12,918 bases of DNA. Origin: CADEED01 sp035995425 (GTDB lineage: Bacteria > Pseudomonadota > Gammaproteobacteria > Steroidobacterales > Steroidobacteraceae). Below the pieces are notes generated by a model, which was not told where the DNA came from, searched no databases, and saw only the letters and a program-made list of their open reading frames with translations. Position numbers and translations under genes: made by a program. Location of the stretch: assembly GCA_035995425.1 (NCBI GenBank), contig DASYKM010000026.1, positions 1 to 12,918 on the forward strand, in the 5' to 3' direction. The number at the start of each line of letters is the position of its first letter. Position 1 is the first letter of the stretch. Shown here piece by piece: positions 1-7,854 of the stretch.

Positions 1-131
1 AGCGCATAGAGCGTCTTCTGTTCTTCGGTCATTGGGGCTTGTTCCTTCGCCTTTGACTTGGCCGCGTCAGCGGAGCAAACGGTGAGGGACAGGGTGCAGA
101 GCAGCGCCGCAAGGGCAGTTAGCTTTTTCAT
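1..131 (-). CDS. Exported protein N-terminus, probable FKBP-type peptidyl-prolyl isomerase (partial)
   Basis: Only the first 43 codons are in the window; the gene continues beyond base 1. It starts at ATG (131-129). The first ~23 residues form a Sec-type signal peptide: MKK, then a hydrophobic run with Leu, Ala and Cys, then a Ser-Ala-Asp-Ala-Ala cleavage region. A Cys at residue 19 is preceded by Leu-Thr-Val, which is a poor lipobox, so a soluble periplasmic protein is more likely than a lipoprotein. After a short Lys-rich linker comes MTEEQKTLYAL. This resembles the start of the dimerisation domain of FkpA/Mip-type FKBP isomerases, periplasmic folding catalysts. The family call rests on about a dozen residues, so it is tentative. 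A TATTCT hexamer (146-141) could be the -10 box and would leave a leader of only about 3 nt. Confidence 0.55.
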   Translation of the reverse strand, partial: MKKLTALAALLCTLSLTVCSADAAKSKAKEQAPMTEEQKTLYA

Positions 132-182
132 AGGGCGCAGAGAATAGCGTGCCGGAAGGCCTGCGCACAGGTTTTTTGTGAA
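132..182. other. Short intergenic gap between folA and the exported protein
   Basis: This is 51 nt with no gene. It holds a possible minus-strand -10 box (TATTCT, 146-141) for the downstream gene. It also holds a 4-bp hairpin followed by six T on the plus strand (160-177), which has no upstream plus-strand gene to serve. No convincing terminator for the folA operon is visible. Confidence 0.5.
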
Positions 183-659
183 TTACGGCCTCTTCTCCCA
201 CACCTCGAATGTCATGGCATGGACATGTCGCTCATCGGCTTCATGCCGCTCGCTCCCGATCCGCTTCCATACGCCGGCATCCAGTGCCGGCCACGTCACG
301 TCGCCGGCAACTTCGCCATGCACGCGCGTCAGGTGGACACGCGCGGCACGCGGCAGGAACAGGCGAAACAGCTCTGCGCCGCCAATGACCATGATCTCGG
401 GCTGGCCCACCGCGGCCCGCACCGCCGCGTCGATGTCGTGAACCACGGTGATGCCTTCGCGCCGGTAGTTAGTATCGCGCGTGACGACGATGTTCTGCCG
501 GCCGGGCAGCGGCTTGCCGATGGATTCGAAGGTCTTGCGGCCCATGACCACGGGCTTGCCGAGCGTCAGCTGCTTGAAACGCTTGAGGTCGTCGGGCAGA
601 TGCCAGGGCAAGGCGTTGTCGCGGCCGATCACGCCGTTGTCCGCGACGGCCACCATCAA
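183..659 (-). CDS. folA: Dihydrofolate reductase
   Basis: Reduces dihydrofolate to tetrahydrofolate with NADPH in the cytoplasm, completing the cycle with thymidylate synthase encoded upstream. Family landmarks are in order: VIG, then PWHLPDDL whose second Asp aligns with the catalytic Asp27 of E. coli DHFR, then VMGRKTFESIG with the NADPH-binding loop, LPGRQNIVVTR, and the VIGGAELF glycine pair. The frame ends in TAA (185-183). The annotated start is TTG (659), directly followed by ATG (656). Both look slightly too short, because the first beta strand begins upstream. Aligned by eye with the E. coli enzyme, Met1 falls on a CTG codon at 668, giving 161 residues. A second CTG at 680 overlaps the stop of the preceding gene (CTGA) and lies 6 nt after GGAAGG. 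It is the last gene of a minus-strand operon, with 17-20 nt or a small overlap separating it from the oxygenase gene. Confidence 0.95.
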   Translation of the reverse strand: MMVAVADNGVIGRDNALPWHLPDDLKRFKQLTLGKPVVMGRKTFESIGKPLPGRQNIVVTRDTNYRREGITVVHDIDAAVRAAVGQPEIMVIGGAELFRLFLPRAARVHLTRVHGEVAGDVTWPALDAGVWKRIGSERHEADERHVHAMTFEVWEKRP

Positions 660-676
660 CGTGACCAGCGGAGTGT

Positions 677-1234
677 TCAGACGAAGCCTTCCAGCGGCCG
701 GCGCCGGAACCAGCCGGTGAAACTCAGTCGCTCGCGGCGCGCCGGCAGCACTTCATGTTCGAAGCGGTCCGACTGAAACGCGACCAGCCTGCCGCCCTGC
801 GGCAGCACGTCCACGCTCGCGCCGCCGCCGGTGTACAGGCGCAACTGCCCGCCGTCGTCGGCCTGCCATTCGTCATTGAGATACAGCACCGCCGATATCG
901 CACGCACGTCGCTGCCGACGAGCCGGTCGAAATGACGCGCGTATCCGGCACCGCGCGGATACAACGCGAAATGGCCCTGAAAGTCTTCGAGGCCGGCCAT
1001 GAGGCCGCGATTGAGCGCGGCGCGCAGCTCATCGAGGCGCGCCAGCACGCGCTGCTCGGCGTCGCGCTCGGGTTGTTGCAACCAGGAAATCATGTCGCCG
1101 CGCACTTCCGGCACCTGCTGCTCCCGGTCGCCGCGCCCGATGCGCGCCGGCCGCAATGCGCCGGCCGCATGCAGCTCGACGCAGCGCGCGCGAAGCTCCG
1201 CCAGCAACTTCGCATCAACGAAATCGTCAGCCAT
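677..1234 (-). CDS. 2OG-Fe(II) oxygenase, EGLN/PHD-like prolyl hydroxylase family
   Basis: A probable non-haem iron dioxygenase that couples 2-oxoglutarate and O2 to hydroxylation of a substrate. Numbered from ATG 1234 (185 aa), the iron triad is His101-Phe-Asp103 and His160, and the 2OG-binding arginine is Arg169 in RERLS. YPRGAGYARHFD, the ISAVLYLNDEW strand, DGGQLRLY and FEHEVLPARRERLS follow the layout of the P4Hc/PHD2-like group. That group includes Pseudomonas PPHD, known to hydroxylate EF-Tu, and eukaryotic EGLN enzymes. The substrate here cannot be read from the sequence. The conserved N-terminal helix (LIDQLAERGFG) lies upstream of the ATG, so translation may begin at CTG 1267, which overlaps the SET stop codon as CTGA. 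That would give 196 aa. The gene is packed between a SET methyltransferase and folA, and co-transcription is likely. Confidence 0.85.
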   Translation of the reverse strand: MADDFVDAKLLAELRARCVELHAAGALRPARIGRGDREQQVPEVRGDMISWLQQPERDAEQRVLARLDELRAALNRGLMAGLEDFQGHFALYPRGAGYARHFDRLVGSDVRAISAVLYLNDEWQADDGGQLRLYTGGGASVDVLPQGGRLVAFQSDRFEHEVLPARRERLSFTGWFRRRPLEGFV

Positions 1235-1263
1235 GCCGAAACCGCGCTCGGCAAGCTGATCGA

Positions 1264-1911
1264 TCAGGCGCGCCGGCGTGGCCGTTCTCCACGACGCTTG
1301 GCTTCCGGGCGACGGCTCTTGCGCGTCTTGACTGGCTTGCGGCGATTGGCGGCCTTCTTGCCGCCGGCGTTTTTCGGCGCGGCCTCGAGCATGGAGCCGC
1401 GGCACTTCGGCGAACCGCAGCGGCAGGCGTAGATCTCATCGACATTCGGCGGATCGTCCTTGTCACGGCCGATTTCGTAGTCGTATCCCAGCTCTTCGCC
1501 GGGCGCGATGGCGCGCGTGGCGTCGATGAACACGCGGCGGTTCTCGATGACCGAGGTGCAATTGCCATCGCAGTGATGATTGATGAAGCGCGCGGCATTG
1601 CCGCCCACGGCGGCGTCGATCACCGTGTTCCTGTTCACGATGAACAAGAAGGTGTGATTGTCGTTCTCGTCGTGATCTTCATAGCGCGCGTCGGCTGCTG
1701 CGTGCGAAACGCGATCGCCGAGGTATTCGACTATGCGCGCGCCCTTGCGAATGTCGGCCACGGCAAATACTCCGCGCCCGTGCACCTCGGAATCCCGCAC
1801 TTCGATGAGCGGCGAACTGACGATGGGCGGACCACCGCGCTTGGGTTGCGACTGGTCGAATGCCTTGGTTTTCTTTGCTGACTTCGTTTTCTTGGTCGAC
1901 TTTTTTGTCAT
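1264..1911 (-). CDS. SET-domain protein-lysine methyltransferase with basic tails
   Basis: A 215-aa SET protein that should transfer methyl groups from S-adenosylmethionine to a lysine side chain. Visible motifs are HGRGVFA (44-50) at the start of the SET fold, RFINHHC (109-114) matching the NHxC pseudoknot motif, and GEELGYDY (138-145) with the catalytic Tyr region. A post-SET zinc motif Cys163-x-Cys165-x4-Cys170 would bind zinc together with Cys114. So a complete SET plus post-SET unit is present. The first ~17 residues (MTKKSTKKTK) and the last ~40 are very rich in Lys and Arg, like histone H1 tails, which suggests nucleic-acid binding or self-modification. The ATG start (1911-1909) overlaps the thyA stop in ATGA, indicating translational coupling. 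The target is unknown. Bacterial SET proteins of this kind exist in several proteobacteria, but few have assigned substrates. Confidence 0.9.
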   Translation of the reverse strand: MTKKSTKKTKSAKKTKAFDQSQPKRGGPPIVSSPLIEVRDSEVHGRGVFAVADIRKGARIVEYLGDRVSHAAADARYEDHDENDNHTFLFIVNRNTVIDAAVGGNAARFINHHCDGNCTSVIENRRVFIDATRAIAPGEELGYDYEIGRDKDDPPNVDEIYACRCGSPKCRGSMLEAAPKNAGGKKAANRRKPVKTRKSRRPEAKRRGERPRRRA

Positions 1912-2702
1912 ACGGCGACAGGGGCCTTGATGGCTGGATGGTGTTGATAGTTCACGATCTGAAAATCTTCAAAGTTGTAATCGAAAATGGTCGGCGGTCG
2001 GCGCGCCATGACGAGCTTCGGTGGCGTCAACGGCACGCGCGACAACTGCTCGTCGGCTTCCTTTAGATGGTTGGCGTACAAATGGCAGTCGCCGCCGGTC
2101 CAGATGAACTCGCCCACTTCGAGGTTGCATTGCTGCGCGAGCATGTGGGTGAGCAACGCGTACGAGGCGATGTTGAATGGCACGCCGAGGAAAATGTCCG
2201 CGCTGCGCTGGTAGAGCTGACAGCTCAGGCGCTTGTCCGACACGTAGAACTGAAAGAATGCGTGGCAGGGCATGAGCTTCATCTGGTCGAGCTCGCCGAC
2301 GTTCCAGGCGCTGACGATGATGCGGCGTGAGTCCGGGTTGGTGCGCAACTGCTCGACGACTTGCGAGATCTGGTCGATCTCGCGTCCATCGCGCCCAGGC
2401 CAGGAACGCCACTGCTTGCCGTACACCGGGCCGAGCTCGCCATTCGCATCGGCCCATTCGTCCCAGATGCTGACGCCGTGCTCGCGCAGGAATCGGGTGT
2501 TGGTTTCGCCGCGCAGGAACCACAGGAGCTCGTAGGCGATGGATTTGAAATGCACGCGCTTGGTGGTGACCAGGGGAAATCCCGCGGCGAGATCGAAACG
2601 CATCTGGTAACCGAACACCGAGAGCGTGCCGGTACCGGTGCGATCGGCCTTGACGGCGCCGTTCTTGCGGACGTGCCGCATGAAATCGAGAAATTGCTTC
2701 AT
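1908..2702 (-). CDS. thyA: Thymidylate synthase
   Basis: Methylates dUMP to dTMP with 5,10-methylene-tetrahydrofolate and releases dihydrofolate, the substrate of the folA product in the same operon. The 264-aa product equals the E. coli enzyme in length. It shows the dUMP phosphate-binding Arg21 in DRTGTGT, FPLVTTKR, the ELLWFLRG segment, and the nucleophile Cys146 in LMPCHAFFQFYV. It also has the second Arg pair (SRR) for phosphate, QRSADIFLGVPFNIASY, and the C-terminus HPAIKAPVAV. The start is ATG 2702, one base after the lgt stop (TGACATG). An in-frame extension upstream to 2774 exists but only reads through lgt sequence and is not needed. Its stop overlaps the SET gene's start codon. Confidence 0.98.
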   Translation of the reverse strand: MKQFLDFMRHVRKNGAVKADRTGTGTLSVFGYQMRFDLAAGFPLVTTKRVHFKSIAYELLWFLRGETNTRFLREHGVSIWDEWADANGELGPVYGKQWRSWPGRDGREIDQISQVVEQLRTNPDSRRIIVSAWNVGELDQMKLMPCHAFFQFYVSDKRLSCQLYQRSADIFLGVPFNIASYALLTHMLAQQCNLEVGEFIWTGGDCHLYANHLKEADEQLSRVPLTPPKLVMARRPPTIFDYNFEDFQIVNYQHHPAIKAPVAV

Positions 2703-2703
2703 G

Positions 2704-3552
2704 TCAGGCCGGAGCCGCGGCGAAATTCCCGGAAGGCTCGCGGCGGCGATACGCCATGAAGATGAGGGTTGCACCGATGAGCAGCATCGGTATCGACAGC
2801 AGCATGCCCATCGTAAACCAGTGACCGATCAGATAGCCGCCGGTGGATTCGTTCAGGTGCGAATCGGGCAGGCGCCAGAACTCGACCGTGATGCGCGCCA
2901 GCGAATAGATGATGAGGAACAGGCCCGTGGGCGCCATGCGTGGCCTGGGCTTGGAGGTGTAGATCCAGAGGATGATGAACAACAGCACGCCCTCGAGCGC
3001 CGCCTCGTAGAGCTGGGTGGCATGGCGCGCTTCGTCGTTGACGACGAAGGCCCAGCGGACGTCGGTGGGCTTGCCCCACAACTCGCCATTGATGAAATTG
3101 CCGATGCGCACCGCGCAGATGCCGATGCCCGGCAGGGGCGCGGCGAAATCGAACACGTCGGCTATCCGGCGCTTGCGCCGCACGGCAAAAATCGCGAACG
3201 CGATGAGCACGCCTAACAAACCGCCATGGAACGACATGCCGCCGTCCCACACCTTGAAGGGGTACCAGGGATCCGTGCTCCAGAACGACAGGCCGTAGAA
3301 AAACACGTATCCCAGGCGCCCGCCGAGGATGGTGCCGAGCATGCCGAAGAACATGAAGTCGTCGATGTCCGCGGGCTTCCAGGTGGAGCCTGGCTTGTTC
3401 GCGCGCACGCGCCCCAGCCACCAGGCGGCGGCGAACGCCACCAGGTACATGATTCCGTACCAATGCACCTTCAGCGACACGGTACCGAAATACCAGACGT
3501 CGAACGGGCCGATTTCGAACGCGATTTTTTGAAAGCTGGGATACGGAATCAT
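2704..3552 (-). CDS. lgt: Prolipoprotein diacylglyceryl transferase
   Basis: An inner-membrane enzyme that transfers diacylglycerol from phosphatidylglycerol to the lipobox cysteine of prolipoproteins, the first step of lipoprotein maturation. The 282-aa protein has about seven hydrophobic segments. The Lgt signature is intact: RIGNFINGELWG (149-160) with Arg149, Asn152 and Glu157. His109 is in MSFHGGLLG, and Arg220 in the LARITVEFWRLPD stretch corresponds to the essential second arginine. It starts at ATG 3552, 16 nt after the rlmI stop, without an obvious Shine-Dalgarno sequence. It ends one base before thyA. The lgt-thyA order is the same as in E. coli. A lipobox protein later in this window (9998-10441) is a typical substrate. 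Confidence 0.97.
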   Translation of the reverse strand: MIPYPSFQKIAFEIGPFDVWYFGTVSLKVHWYGIMYLVAFAAAWWLGRVRANKPGSTWKPADIDDFMFFGMLGTILGGRLGYVFFYGLSFWSTDPWYPFKVWDGGMSFHGGLLGVLIAFAIFAVRRKRRIADVFDFAAPLPGIGICAVRIGNFINGELWGKPTDVRWAFVVNDEARHATQLYEAALEGVLLFIILWIYTSKPRPRMAPTGLFLIIYSLARITVEFWRLPDSHLNESTGGYLIGHWFTMGMLLSIPMLLIGATLIFMAYRRREPSGNFAAAPA

Positions 3553-3568
3553 GAGGGGCGTATTTTAG

Positions 3569-4762
3569 TTATTCGCGCGTGACGCGACAGAAAAATGATT
3601 TCAGGTACCTGGTTTCGGGAATCGCCGGGTGAACCGGATGATCCGGCGATTGACCGCCGAGCTCCAGTATCTGCACGAATCGGCTGGAGTGGCGCGCCGC
3701 GGTCTGAATCGAGCTCACGAGGTCGTCCGCGGCGACGTGGTACGAACACGAGCAGGAGACCAGCAGGCCGTCGCGATCGATGAGCGGCAATGCGAGTTGA
3801 TTCAGTTTGCGATACGCGGCCGCTGCCTGTGGCGCGTCTTTCTTGCGCTTGGCGAAGGCCGGCGGATCGAGGATCACCACGTCGAATTTCGCGCCGCTCT
3901 CCTGCAGCGCTTTCAATGCATCGAAAGCGTCGCCCTTCACCGCCTCGATGTTCACGCCGTTCGCCAGTGCATTGCGCGCGGCATATTCGAGGGCGATTGC
4001 CGACGAATCGATGCAGGTTGCGCTGGCCGCGCCGCCCTTGAGCGCGGTTACCGCCCAGGCACCCACGTAACTGCACACATCGAGCACGCGGGCGCCGGCG
4101 GGGAGATAACGACGCAACCGTTCGCGATTGGCGGCCTGGTCGTAGAACCAGCCGGTTTTCTGCCCTTCGGCCAGTGGCGCGACGAAGTCGACGCCCTGCT
4201 CCCGCACGGAAATCTCGGCGGGCAACTCGCCTTCCCCCGCCAGGGTCACGCCTCGTTCGAGACCCTCGAGTTCGCGTGCGCCGGAATCGTTTTTCCAGAC
4301 GATGGCCTTGGGATGGACCACCTTGATCACCGCGGCCTCGATCTCGGCGCGCAGGCGATCGATGCCGGCCGTGCCGCTCTGCGCAACGACCAGCTCGCCG
4401 TAGCGGTCGAGCACCAGTCCCGGCAGTCCGTCGGATTCGCCGTACACCAGGCGATAAAAAGGCTCGCGGTACAGCCGCTCGCGCAGGCTCAGCGCGACGC
4501 GCAGGCGATGCACCAGCAGCGAAGCGTCGAGTGGATAGGCGGGATCGCGTCCAACAATGCGCGCCGCGATCAGCGTGCGCGGATTGACATAGCCGTGCCC
4601 GAGAAACTGGTCCTTGTCCGAATGCACCTGCACCGCGGCGCCGGGTTCGAACTGGGTCAGCGGGCTGGCGGCGGTGTCGACCTCATTGCTGAAGATCCAC
4701 AGATGGCCGGCGCGCAGGCGGCGGTCTTCGCCGCGCTTGAGTTTGAGGACGGGGATTGGCAC
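3569..4762 (-). CDS. rlmI: RlmI-like 23S rRNA (cytosine-C5) methyltransferase
   Basis: A SAM-dependent RNA methyltransferase of the RlmI/YccW family, whose E. coli member makes m5C1962 in 23S rRNA. From GTG 4762 it is 397 aa, against 396 in E. coli. Residues ~1-75 form a PUA-like RNA-binding domain (HLWIFSNEV). A central beta-hairpin region carries YGESDGLPGLVLDRYG and EGQKTGWFYDQ. The Rossmann domain has the SAM motif VLDVCSYVGAWA (226-237), DPPAF (299-303), and SCSCS with Cys339 aligning with the catalytic Cys. Another GTG in frame at 4792 would add 10 residues, but these do not resemble the family. It is the first gene of the lgt-thyA-SET-oxygenase-folA run and lies back to back with the DUF255 gene. 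The exact nucleotide target is inferred from family membership. Confidence 0.88.
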   Translation of the reverse strand: MPIPVLKLKRGEDRRLRAGHLWIFSNEVDTAASPLTQFEPGAAVQVHSDKDQFLGHGYVNPRTLIAARIVGRDPAYPLDASLLVHRLRVALSLRERLYREPFYRLVYGESDGLPGLVLDRYGELVVAQSGTAGIDRLRAEIEAAVIKVVHPKAIVWKNDSGARELEGLERGVTLAGEGELPAEISVREQGVDFVAPLAEGQKTGWFYDQAANRERLRRYLPAGARVLDVCSYVGAWAVTALKGGAASATCIDSSAIALEYAARNALANGVNIEAVKGDAFDALKALQESGAKFDVVILDPPAFAKRKKDAPQAAAAYRKLNQLALPLIDRDGLLVSCSCSYHVAADDLVSSIQTAARHSSRFVQILELGGQSPDHPVHPAIPETRYLKSFFCRVTRE

Positions 4763-4768
4763 GGGCTG

Positions 4769-4776
4769 TATTCTAG
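4769..4776. promoter_or_regulatory. Possible shared divergent -10 region
   Basis: The bases TATTCTAG can be read in both directions. Minus-strand TAGAAT (4775-4770) matches TATAAT at 5 of 6 positions and ends 7 nt before GTG 4762. Plus-strand TATTCT (4769-4774) matches 4 of 6 and ends 8 nt before ATG 4783. If both are used, each transcript would have almost no leader. No good -35 element is visible on either side, and neither gene has a Shine-Dalgarno sequence. Confidence 0.3.
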
Positions 4777-4782
4777 CGGTCC

Positions 4783-6891
<2,109 letters not shown>

Positions 6892-6898
6892 GGAATTC

Positions 6899-7327
6899 CT
6901 AACTACTTCGCGTCTTGCGGCGCTTCACGCGCCGCGCCGTCTTCTTCTTCGCTGCCTTCTGGCGGCCGGTGACCCGGCCCTTCGGCCGCGCTTTCGCCGC
7001 ACGCGATGCCAGTGCCACGGCCACCGATTTGCGCGCCCAGCTGCCGATGGCCTCGATGTCTTCGATGATGTCCGCCGGCACCTGGTAGTACGCCATCACG
7101 GCCTCGGGCCGCGCGGGAAACGGCATGAATCGCGGCATGTTGCGCGCGATGTATTCGGCGCTGTTGCTGCCATCGGTCTTGAAGAACAGCGTGTCATCGT
7201 CGATGAGCCCGAAAAACAGCTCGCCGCTATATAGGCCCACGGCGCCGAACATGCGGCGCGAATGCACTTCGCCGACACTCTCGAGTTGCTCGAGAATGTA
7301 GGCGAGATACTGTGGTTGCACGGCCAT
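6899..7327 (-). CDS. TfoX N-terminal domain protein with basic C-terminal tail
   Basis: A 142-aa protein. Residues ~5-100 match the TfoX/Sxy N-terminal domain: the RRMFGAVGLYSGELFFGLI core (24-42), then TLFFKTD and a final helix. In E. coli and Haemophilus, Sxy/TfoX activates competence genes together with CRP, but many short proteins with only this domain have no tested role. It lacks the TfoX C-terminal domain. Instead it ends in about 35 residues dominated by Lys and Arg (from RAAKARPKGR on), which suggests binding to nucleic acid. It starts at ATG 7327, 6 nt after the HIT-gene stop, so the two are probably co-transcribed. It converges on the DUF255 gene, and its TAG and the neighbour's TAG frame a GGAATTC core that leaves no room for a terminator hairpin. 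Confidence 0.85.
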   Translation of the reverse strand: MAVQPQYLAYILEQLESVGEVHSRRMFGAVGLYSGELFFGLIDDDTLFFKTDGSNSAEYIARNMPRFMPFPARPEAVMAYYQVPADIIEDIEAIGSWARKSVAVALASRAAKARPKGRVTGRQKAAKKKTARRVKRRKTRSS

Positions 7328-7333
7328 GCGGAT

Positions 7334-7822
7334 TCATGGTGTGCGCAAGACCCCGAATTGCGCAAGCTCGGCACGAAGCGCGCCGATGAGGGGTGCCGCG
7401 GCAACCGGGTCGAACGACGGCGCGGCATTCCAGTCGTACGCCCACGGCTGCTGCGTCTGCAGATGTTCGGGCTCGCTTCGATAACGCGGAATCACGTGCG
7501 CGTGCAGCGCCGGTTCGACGTTGCCGAAGATGGCGTAGTTGATGCGCACCGGCGAGGTGGTACGCAGCAGCGCATCGCCGAGCCGCGACATGTCGAGCAG
7601 GAACTGCGAGCGGCGATCGGGGGTCAGCGCATTGAGATCGGGCACCACCGGATCGGGCAGCAACAGCAGGTAACCCTGTACGAACTGCTGCTGGCCGAAC
7701 ACGGCCCAGCCTGAGGCGCAGCGACCGAGCACGGCCTGGTCACGACCGGCGCGCGCGTCGTTCACACGACGATGAATCGCGGTTTCGCCCTGCAATGAAT
7801 TCCCTTTAAATTGTTGTTCCAT
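7334..7822 (-). CDS. HIT-family hydrolase
   Basis: A 162-aa cytoplasmic protein of the histidine-triad superfamily, probably a nucleotidyl hydrolase or transferase of the diadenosine-polyphosphate type. The HIT region is FGNVEPALHAHVIPRY: His107 aligns with the nucleophile and His109 with the third triad position. The first triad histidine (residue 105) is Ala, a substitution I believe also occurs in this subfamily. Upstream strands GWAVFGQQQFVQGYLLLLP and the helix before INYAIFGN fit the fold. The start is ATG 7822, preceded by GGGGA at a workable distance. An in-frame extension to 7846 would intrude on the divergent gene and is unlikely. It is the first gene of a pair with the TfoX-domain gene. 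Confidence 0.85.
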   Translation of the reverse strand: MEQQFKGNSLQGETAIHRRVNDARAGRDQAVLGRCASGWAVFGQQQFVQGYLLLLPDPVVPDLNALTPDRRSQFLLDMSRLGDALLRTTSPVRINYAIFGNVEPALHAHVIPRYRSEPEHLQTQQPWAYDWNAAPSFDPVAAAPLIGALRAELAQFGVLRTP

Positions 7823-7854
7823 ACTATGTGTCCCCAGAGGCAACATTCTTCCTC

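Noticed and set aside
160..177. Plus-strand terminator-like CCTG-CGCA-CAGG followed by six T
   Set aside because: The stem is only 4 bp and no plus-strand gene lies upstream to terminate.
1235..1405. N-terminal extension of the oxygenase to ATG 1405
   Set aside because: The extra residues are the SET C-terminal tail read in another frame, Arg/Gln/Ser-rich and unlike the family.
219..1881. Long plus-strand open frames opposite folA, the oxygenase and the SET gene
   Set aside because: They are antisense by-products of GC-rich codon use; the translations are low in conserved motifs and the minus-strand genes are unambiguous.
2703..2774. N-terminal extension of thymidylate synthase to 2774
   Set aside because: ATG 2702 gives exactly the normal 264-residue protein; the extension reads through the end of lgt.
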